Shown here: piece after piece, positions 58,303-64,000 of the stretch
Position numbering within the stretch: position 1 is the first letter of the stretch
How the letters are laid out: the number at the start of each line of letters is the position of its first letter
NCBI RefSeq assembly: GCF_000315915.1
Contig: NC_020185.1
Location: 2,108,001-2,172,000, forward strand
DNA from: Henningerozyma blattae CBS 6284
Taxonomy: Eukaryota; Ascomycota; Saccharomycetes; Saccharomycetales; Saccharomycetaceae
Direction of reading: 5' to 3'
DNA: 64,000 bases
Position numbers and translations under genes: made by a program
The notes under the pieces: model-generated
The model's database searches: none
The model's input: the letters and a program-made list of their open reading frames with translations, nothing else
Told to the model about the DNA's origin: nothing

Positions 58303-59929
58303 GGTGGTAATGTACAATTAACTTAGTCTCTGGTGTTTTCTCTACTGAAATCAAATTGAAAATAAACCCAAAAAAAATATAATTGATGTTAAAACGATTA
58401 TAAGATTGAAAATATTTATATATATTTACGAATGATTTAGAAACACGAAAATTCCAAGAATAACAAACACGTCCAACAAGCAAATCAATACTTGTTAGTT
58501 TTACATTCTGTCTCGTATGTCAAAGTACAAATGTAATGTCTCAATGGTCTCAATTACATCCAACAAACTAAAATCAAACTATAAACAATATAACGGGAAA
58601 ACAATTGAACACCAATTTAGAACGACATGTCAATAAATTGACGCGTTTCACGATCTCGCGCGAGATCATGTGGTGTTTGAAAATTAGAAATTGAAATTTC
58701 GTGGCATGTGATATATCATGGTGGCGTAGGGCGGGTAAATAATGGGTCTACATTTTAAGATTATATCAATATCTACAAGAATATACTAAAATAAGTAAAT
58801 GTATATACATGCATATATACATATTAGCAATTCAATAATATAAATGAAATGAATTTTTGTAAGATATTATTTATTGAAAAAAATATTAGGATAAAAATTA
58901 TTTGTCGTGTAAATATATAGAGCAAATGGGCTGATCTAAATAGAGTATATTTATTAATAATAATAGACGCAAATGTACATAGAAATGAATTATAAAAAAT
59001 ATAAAAGGAGTTAATAGTAAAAAAAAATAATTGGATAATATTGTAATTTTAAATCTTGAATTAAAGATTACATTAATAGTAAAAAAAAATATTTTGTAAA
59101 ATGTAAAAAAAGAGTAGGAAATAAAAAATATTGAAAGAGTTATTCGTTAATAAAGAAATTCTTAGGATAATTAATAGTAAGATATAAAAAAAATGATGTT
59201 ATAATAATCTCCAGGAAGCTCATAACGGATAAAGGATAGTGAAAAAAAATAAAAGATGGCGGAAATATTATAGGATTCTGAGATGACAAAATAAATAAGC
59301 GATGTTGAACATGATAAAAGTGAAAATGGAATTGAAGAATTGGAATTTATTTTATCTGAAATTGGATGATACCTTTATTTTTATTTAATTATAAATAAAT
59401 TATTTATTTATTTAAAAATTAAATTATGATTAAGAGTTAAAATTAATACAAGTATATTAAGGGAAAAAAAATAAACATGAAAAAAAAATGTGGAATTAAT
59501 TAGTAGAAAAATAGTAGTGACGATTTAGTTTTTATTGGCATGAAGATGGGATAACTTTCCTCATTAAATTTTTTTTTTATCAATGTTTTCCAATTCTTTA
59601 AATGGATATCTTTAATCTTGTAAATATGATCAGTAATGGTAGAATTAAGAAAAGAAAAGAAAAAAAAAAAAGAAGGTAAATTTTTGAAAAGCATACTGTC
59701 AAGCATGAATTTGAATTAGAGAAAATATAATTTTGTGTATTTTGAAATTTGTTTTTGATTGTTTTATTTTTTTTGTTTTTTAATAATATACATTTGTATT
59801 ATTATTAATTAAGTTAAAATCATATTATAATGAACCTCTTTCATTTATGTGAATTTCATTTTTTTTTTTCATTTTTTGCATTTTTTGCATATTTTTTTTC
59901 TTGTAAAAAAACAATTGGTCAAGTTATTT
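58303..59929. promoter_or_regulatory. EMP24 promoter and GLC7 3' flank
   Basis: About 1.6 kb, very A/T-rich, with frames under 70 codons only. The left part is the EMP24 promoter, with an ACGCGT at 58641-58646 and a perfect 16-bp palindrome at 58652-58667. The rest (58,750-59,929) holds A-rich tracts and no recognisable element. Confidence 0.5.
58652..58667. repeat. perfect 16-bp palindrome
   Basis: GATCTCGCGCGAGATC reads the same on both strands, with a CGCGCG core in otherwise A/T-rich DNA, 350 bp upstream of EMP24. It could be a dimeric factor site. Confidence 0.55.
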
Positions 59930-60865
59930 CTATTTCTTCTTCTTACCCTGTTGCCTTGGAAGACTCTTTTGAGCTGGTTTTAAGATTTGGAAAGAACATA
60001 ACAAACTTTCATCAACACTCATCATAGCACCTGCATTATCGAATTCACCACAATAGTTAGGAGCACTGAATAAGGTTACTAATTGCCTCTTTGAAAAAAA
60101 TTCATAACCATCTTCGACGACTTGATGAGCTCTACAGATCAATTCCATGTCTTGTTTTTGAAGGAATCTATTTACAACATCTGGACCGAACGTGAAAGAT
60201 ACACCTCTATCATTTTCACTCCAGCCTACTATATCTTTATCAGGATCAGACCATAACAAGTCACATAACAACCCAACATCTGGTATATCAGTTGGTCTCA
60301 TAACCCTTCTAATTTGTTCCATACTATTCAAATCAGGTGATAGACCACCATGCATACAGAAGATTTTTTCATCAATAATTGCAGCAATTGGCAAACAATT
60401 AAAACAATCTGTAAATGTTTTCCATAATTTAATATTATAACGTCTTTTACACTCATCGTAGAACCCGTAAATTCTATTAATAGAAGCACATTCATGATTA
60501 CCTCTCAATATGAAGAAATTTTCTGGATATTTAATTTTATAGGCTAATAACAAACAAATTGTTTCCAAGGATTGTTTACCTCTATCGACATAATCACCTA
60601 AAAACAAATAATTGGATTCTGGTGGGAAACCACCGTATTCAAATAATCTTAGCAGATCGTAATATTGACCATGGATATCACCACAGATCTTGATTGGTGC
60701 TTCTAGTTCTAATAGGATAGGTTGTTTGATAAATATAGATCTTGCCTTTGAACACAGATATCTAATCTCATGTTCCTCCAAGTCGACTTGTTGTCCCGGC
60801 TTGGAACCCCTGACTTCTAACAATCTATCGATAATATTGTCTACATCCACTTGAGTAGCCTCCAT
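59930..60865 (-). CDS. GLC7: type 1 protein phosphatase catalytic subunit Glc7
   Basis: Glc7 is the essential PP1 catalytic subunit acting in glycogen metabolism, mitosis, transcription termination and more through many targeting subunits. The product has 311 residues (S. cerevisiae 312) and is nearly identical from [21 protein letters not shown] to [11 protein letters not shown], ending in a KKKK tail. [21 protein letters not shown] and SAPNYCGEF are present. The S. cerevisiae gene has an intron of about 525 bp; here the frame is uninterrupted. Confidence 0.98.
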   Translation of the reverse strand: MEATQVDVDNIIDRLLEVRGSKPGQQVDLEEHEIRYLCSKARSIFIKQPILLELEAPIKICGDIHGQYYDLLRLFEYGGFPPESNYLFLGDYVDRGKQSLETICLLLAYKIKYPENFFILRGNHECASINRIYGFYDECKRRYNIKLWKTFTDCFNCLPIAAIIDEKIFCMHGGLSPDLNSMEQIRRVMRPTDIPDVGLLCDLLWSDPDKDIVGWSENDRGVSFTFGPDVVNRFLQKQDMELICRAHQVVEDGYEFFSKRQLVTLFSAPNYCGEFDNAGAMMSVDESLLCSFQILKPAQKSLPRQQGKKKK

Positions 60866-62367
60866 GTTGTACTTATGTTGTTATTATTATAATTATATGC
60901 TTTGAATCAAGCGGTTTATGTTGTCGATTAGAAGGAATGTACTTTTGCTAGAGAAAACAACCAGGTGTTCTTATGTTTGCTATTCTGCGCGAGTATGTCT
61001 ATGTGTGTTTAATAGCTGTAGAGTTATTGTCTAATACTTTTTGTATTTTTTTTATTTTTTATTCTAGTTTAATTTTTCCTTTATAAAAAAATGAAATCCT
61101 TTTTAATTCGTTTGTTGTATTTGGCTGACAAAAAAAAAAATAAGGAATTGTATTAATAAATAGAAAAAAAAATGACGAAATTATAATTGAAAAAAAAAAA
61201 TACAATATAATTTAACAATATAAAGATGGTAAAAAAAAAGAAAAATGTATATCTATGGATTTTAGAATATATGATTTAAGTTTTGAAAAAAAAAAATCTA
61301 TATCTTAATGGACGGTTATTAATTAAAATTTTTATTTTTTTTTCTTTTTTTTTAATTTACTTTATGATTTTATAGATCTTAAAACGTTATAAATCACCAA
61401 TGCAGATTGAAAGAAGTAAGAAAGTAATTAAAAGTATGAAAGATGATGATGATGAAGTAACTATTCGACTCGAAATGAAAGGGTAGGGAAGTCTGTATCG
61501 AAATAATCAACCAACTGTGTATCGAGATCACTAATCAACTGGGAGTGTAAAGAAGTAAGAGATTAAGTAAAAGATATTTAAAGAAATGGGTATGCACAAC
61601 TACTAATTGCATATAGTGTGTGTGTAAATAATATGCATATAATTGTTTTAGTTAATTTTTATTTTCTTGAATTTCTAAAATTCTAATTAATTTTTCTCTT
61701 CCATCCTTGTCCTTGCTTCCTCTTTTTCCTTGCTTTCCTCTCATGCAAATGGAAAATTGAAAAACGACGAACACAAGAAAAACAAACAGAGAGATGAAAA
61801 GACGCGGGTGAAAAAGGCGAAAAAGGCGAAAAGAGGCTAGAAACGGCGTTAAAAAAAAAGACCGTCCACTGATGCAAAAAAAAAAAAAAATTAAAAATAA
61901 AACTAAAAAAAAAAACATTCGCAACATGGACGGATATTGTGTCATGTGGGGGGTTTAAAACAAACCGGACACTTTTGAGGTTGTCCGAGTAAGACCCTGT
62001 CCGGACTAAATGACAAAAGAGGAGGGAAAAGAATATAAAGGGACAAAAAAGGGTAAGTGTGTCCGGGCAAAGACCCTATCCAAGCACGTGCTAGATGACA
62101 AATAGCTTCGTCAGCAGCTTCCGCGGAAGGCACTTTGTCTATTCCGTTTCGGGCGAACATCTTCTGATGGCACTGCATGTGTTTCTCAGGCGATCCCATT
62201 CGATCTTTATCTCTGTGGCGCTGTCTGTGTGGTGCTTTTTGCCACCACCCGATGCGGAAAAAGGGGCATATTTAAGGTTCTATAACTATTCCCAGATTGG
62301 GGTGTGACACGTGAGTTGGTACGATCTATGTGGGAAGGTCCTCTTCCGCTTTTCGAAAAATTAATAT
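60866..62367. promoter_or_regulatory. GLC7 promoter and region upstream of SNR52
   Basis: About 1.5 kb. The first kilobase is A/T-rich with long A and T tracts. From about 61940 to 62340 the base composition rises in G+C and holds a degenerate direct repeat (61979-62017 and 62059-62102, sharing GTCCGG..AGACCCT..TCC and ending GATGACAAA-like) and CACGTG at 62085-62090 and 62310-62315. Short open frames here are not supported. Confidence 0.45.
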
Positions 62368-62571
62368 TGTGCAGGGTGCTAAGGTGGAACAGTGGTTAGA
62401 CCAGAGAACCTTGTGCTTCAAAAAGGTTGGTCTTCGAAAGTTTTGTGTTCGAAACTTCGTGGGCCCATTTTCATATGCTGATGATTAACATTAAGTGAAC
62501 AATCTCTGATCAATAGCCTCGCAAGGGTTATTGGACTGATTAAAAACTATGTTGCCTTCCTTCTGAATATG
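62368..62571 (+). ncRNA. SNR52: SNR52 C/D-box snoRNA with Pol III leader
   Basis: C/D snoRNA guiding 2'-O-methylation of 25S U2921 and 18S A420. The leader carries an internal Pol III promoter: box A TGGAACAGTGG (62385-62395) and box B GTTCGAAAC (62447-62455), as in the unusual S. cerevisiae SNR52. Mature RNA is about 62472-62571, bounded by the stem CATAT/ATATG. Box C TGATGA is 62479-62484; D' CTGA is 62506-62509 with guide GTGAACAATC complementary to the A-loop GAUUGUUCAC. C'-like TGATTA is 62537-62542; D CTGA is 62563-62566 with guide TGCCTTCCTT. A perfect 9-pair hairpin (62511-62533) sits between D' and C'. Eight T end it (62572-62579). It lies beside GLC7, as in S. cerevisiae. The leader start is estimated. 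Confidence 0.9.
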
Positions 62572-62670
62572 TTTTTTTTGTCTAATTTTTTTTATATACT
62601 TAAAGAGAATCACAACAAGACAAATATATGTCAAATCTAACATATTAAACTCGTCATTATCAGGTCTACC

Positions 62671-63459
62671 ATGTCAACGAGACTCACCGGCTTAAGTATC
62701 AAGCCCGCTATGTCACCTCGACTTCTTAACTCGAGTAAGCCTTATTTGTTCCGCAATGCAATAATTAGGTCATCTTCTGTTTATACTAAACCTCTTAACT
62801 TGGCCAATTACTCAATTTTGAATCGTACACCCTTAAACATCAAGAATTACTCCACATTTAATCAACATGCCAGGACGAAACCAAAACTTACTATGGCCAC
62901 CATTAAATCTAAAATAAAATCATACACAATCTTTACTGCAACTTCCCTATTGATTCTATCATCGGTCTCTTTATGTTGTGTAGTCATATACTTACTGTTT
63001 AAAGAATTGTTTTCTCCCAATGGGAATACACAATTGTTTAATAGGTCTGTAAATTTGTTAAATAAAAATGATCAAATTAAAAAATTATTACAATGTGAAA
63101 AAAATGAAAAATTAGTAGCTTTTGGGGAATTAATTTTAAATAATAAGTGGAATATGGATAGACCAATCTCTTCAATAAGGAGGTTTAATAAAATTGATGG
63201 GAAATGGCATATCCTAATGAAATTCCATTTAAAATCAAACAAGAAATTGGGGGTGGTTCATTTAGATGCTGTGGAGTCTCAAGAGAAAAAATGGTACTTA
63301 TTTGAAGTTAAACCAAAGATTACATCCTTGTATATAGATATCCCAGGTGAAAAAAGATTTTATTTGATTAAATCACCACAATCAGTGGAAAAAATCAATC
63401 ATGCCATTAGACCAAAAGGGATTTTAAGTATCTTAAATTGGACTCCTAAGAAAGATTAG
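62671..63459 (+). CDS. TIM21: Tim21, subunit of the mitochondrial TIM23 complex
   Basis: Tim21 is an inner-membrane subunit of the TIM23 presequence translocase that contacts Tom22 and links import to respiratory complexes. The product is 262 residues (S. cerevisiae 239). A long basic, Ser/Asn-rich presequence is followed by one membrane segment at about 88-108 (TIFTATSLLILSSVSLCCVVIYLLF). An intermembrane-space domain follows, with GELILNNKWNMDRPISS and the KWYLFEVKP core. The ATG at 62671 is the first in frame, about 90 bp after the SNR52 terminator. Confidence 0.93.
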   Translation: MSTRLTGLSIKPAMSPRLLNSSKPYLFRNAIIRSSSVYTKPLNLANYSILNRTPLNIKNYSTFNQHARTKPKLTMATIKSKIKSYTIFTATSLLILSSVSLCCVVIYLLFKELFSPNGNTQLFNRSVNLLNKNDQIKKLLQCEKNEKLVAFGELILNNKWNMDRPISSIRRFNKIDGKWHILMKFHLKSNKKLGVVHLDAVESQEKKWYLFEVKPKITSLYIDIPGEKRFYLIKSPQSVEKINHAIRPKGILSILNWTPKKD

Positions 63460-63686
63460 TGAATAGTTTCTTCAGCATATAAACTTTCATTGACTACTAC
63501 TACTACTACTATGTCATTTTGTAATTTTAATAATTGTGTTTTTTGCTTTTTTTTTTACACTAATCTTTAACAATATATTCATTTTATATTCATCTTACTT
63601 TTTTTAACCATATTTCAATTGCGTTACGTGTATTAGTATATATATATATGTATATATATTTATGCAAATATTAAATAGCTATTTAT

Positions 63687-64000
63687 TCAATATATACAAT
63701 TAACTATTAATGCAATAATCATTAAAGCACCAATGAAATTCATATCCAAGATAGAAAGCTGGTTACCTTGACTTTCTTTACGATATTGTTCATGAATATC
63801 ATCCGTATCTAGCACAACTGAAGGCTCAGAACCATCTAGCTTGGCTTTGTCATTATTTTTCTCATCTTTACTATTATCTCTTGCTAATTGCTTGGTGGTG
63901 CCTTTCTTATCTTTGTCTTCTTCTTTTGCTATGCTACTGCTCTTCATTCGATTATTTGTAACATGCTCTTTAAATGTATTGATGATATCTTTACATTTAG
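63687..64000 (-). CDS. C-terminal part of an unidentified tail-anchored protein
   Basis: The frame is open to the right edge of the window (104 codons plus the stop are visible), so the gene is cut. There is an ATG at 63947 but the frame continues upstream of it without a stop (...NTFKEHVTNNR), so the real start is probably outside. The visible part is Lys/Asp/Ser-rich and ends in one hydrophobic segment, LDMNFIGALMIIALIVNCIY, with almost nothing after it: the shape of a tail-anchored membrane protein. I do not recognise the family. It converges with TIM21. Confidence 0.6.
   Translation of the reverse strand, partial: KCKDIINTFKEHVTNNRMKSSSIAKEEDKDKKGTTKQLARDNSKDEKNNDKAKLDGSEPSVVLDTDDIHEQYRKESQGNQLSILDMNFIGALMIIALIVNCIY

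Noticed and set aside
62511..62539. First reading of SNR52 with the D box at 62536-62539
   Set aside because: The sequence before that CTGA folds into a hairpin and does not match 18S rRNA. The CTGA at 62563-62566 has the proper A420 guide and a closing terminal stem, so the former is part of C'.
63687..63947. A complete 86-residue protein starting at the ATG at 63947
   Set aside because: The frame stays open through that ATG to the window edge, so the ATG is probably internal and the gene is cut.

Overview
The window is nuclear DNA of a budding yeast of the family Saccharomycetaceae. Three things point there. Almost every gene has a recognisable Saccharomyces cerevisiae counterpart at close to the same length. 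Both introns carry the yeast GTATGT and TACTAAC signals. The tRNA genes are preceded by Ty3-type solo LTRs. The DNA is A/T-rich, genes are compact and mostly intronless, and there are no bacterial operons. I cannot name the species.

Layout. 1-12.4 kb: HSP104 (its first codons lie left of the window), RIE1, EMC3, NPA3, ADD66 and LSM5. 12.5-19 kb: a local G+C-richer, minisatellite-rich stretch with a coiled-coil protein, a SIT4-type phosphatase, a small and very densely N-glycosylated GPI-type wall protein, HAM1, a probable FMP16, and OCA6. 19-24.4 kb: DDI1, COX15, EMP65. 24.9-26.4 kb: tRNA-Asp, a Ty3-like solo LTR, and a tightly spaced tRNA-Ser/tRNA-Val pair. 27-33 kb: spliced RPS13, LCB2 and a YDR061W-type ABC protein. 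33-54.3 kb: a block largely matching S. cerevisiae YBL025-YBL016 (RRN10, NCL1, PIM1, RFT1, APN2, spliced POP8, PEP1, FUS3), with a UBR7/Mlo2-like zinc-finger gene where MCM2 lies in S. cerevisiae. 54.8-64 kb: a YER134C-type phosphatase, two tandem Ty3-like solo LTRs before tRNA-His, EMP24, GLC7, the snoRNA gene SNR52, TIM21, and the C-terminal end of an unidentified tail-anchored protein.

Gene order interleaves segments that are separate in S. cerevisiae (YKL20x with YJR07x; YER13x-14x with YDR06x; the YBL block with YER134 and YGR033). That fits either a lineage without the whole-genome duplication or one that lost different duplicate copies. Most genes are unrelated housekeeping functions: protein disaggregation, proteasome assembly, RNA processing, rRNA and tRNA modification, sphingolipid synthesis, cytochrome oxidase assembly, sorting and mating signalling. 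No new multi-gene system stands out. The most interesting items are the Ty3-like LTRs all sitting 18 bp from tRNA genes, the SNR52 gene with an extra hairpin, TCACGTG sites just downstream of every tRNA locus, the G+C-rich minisatellite island, and two small spliced genes rebuilt here from their exons.
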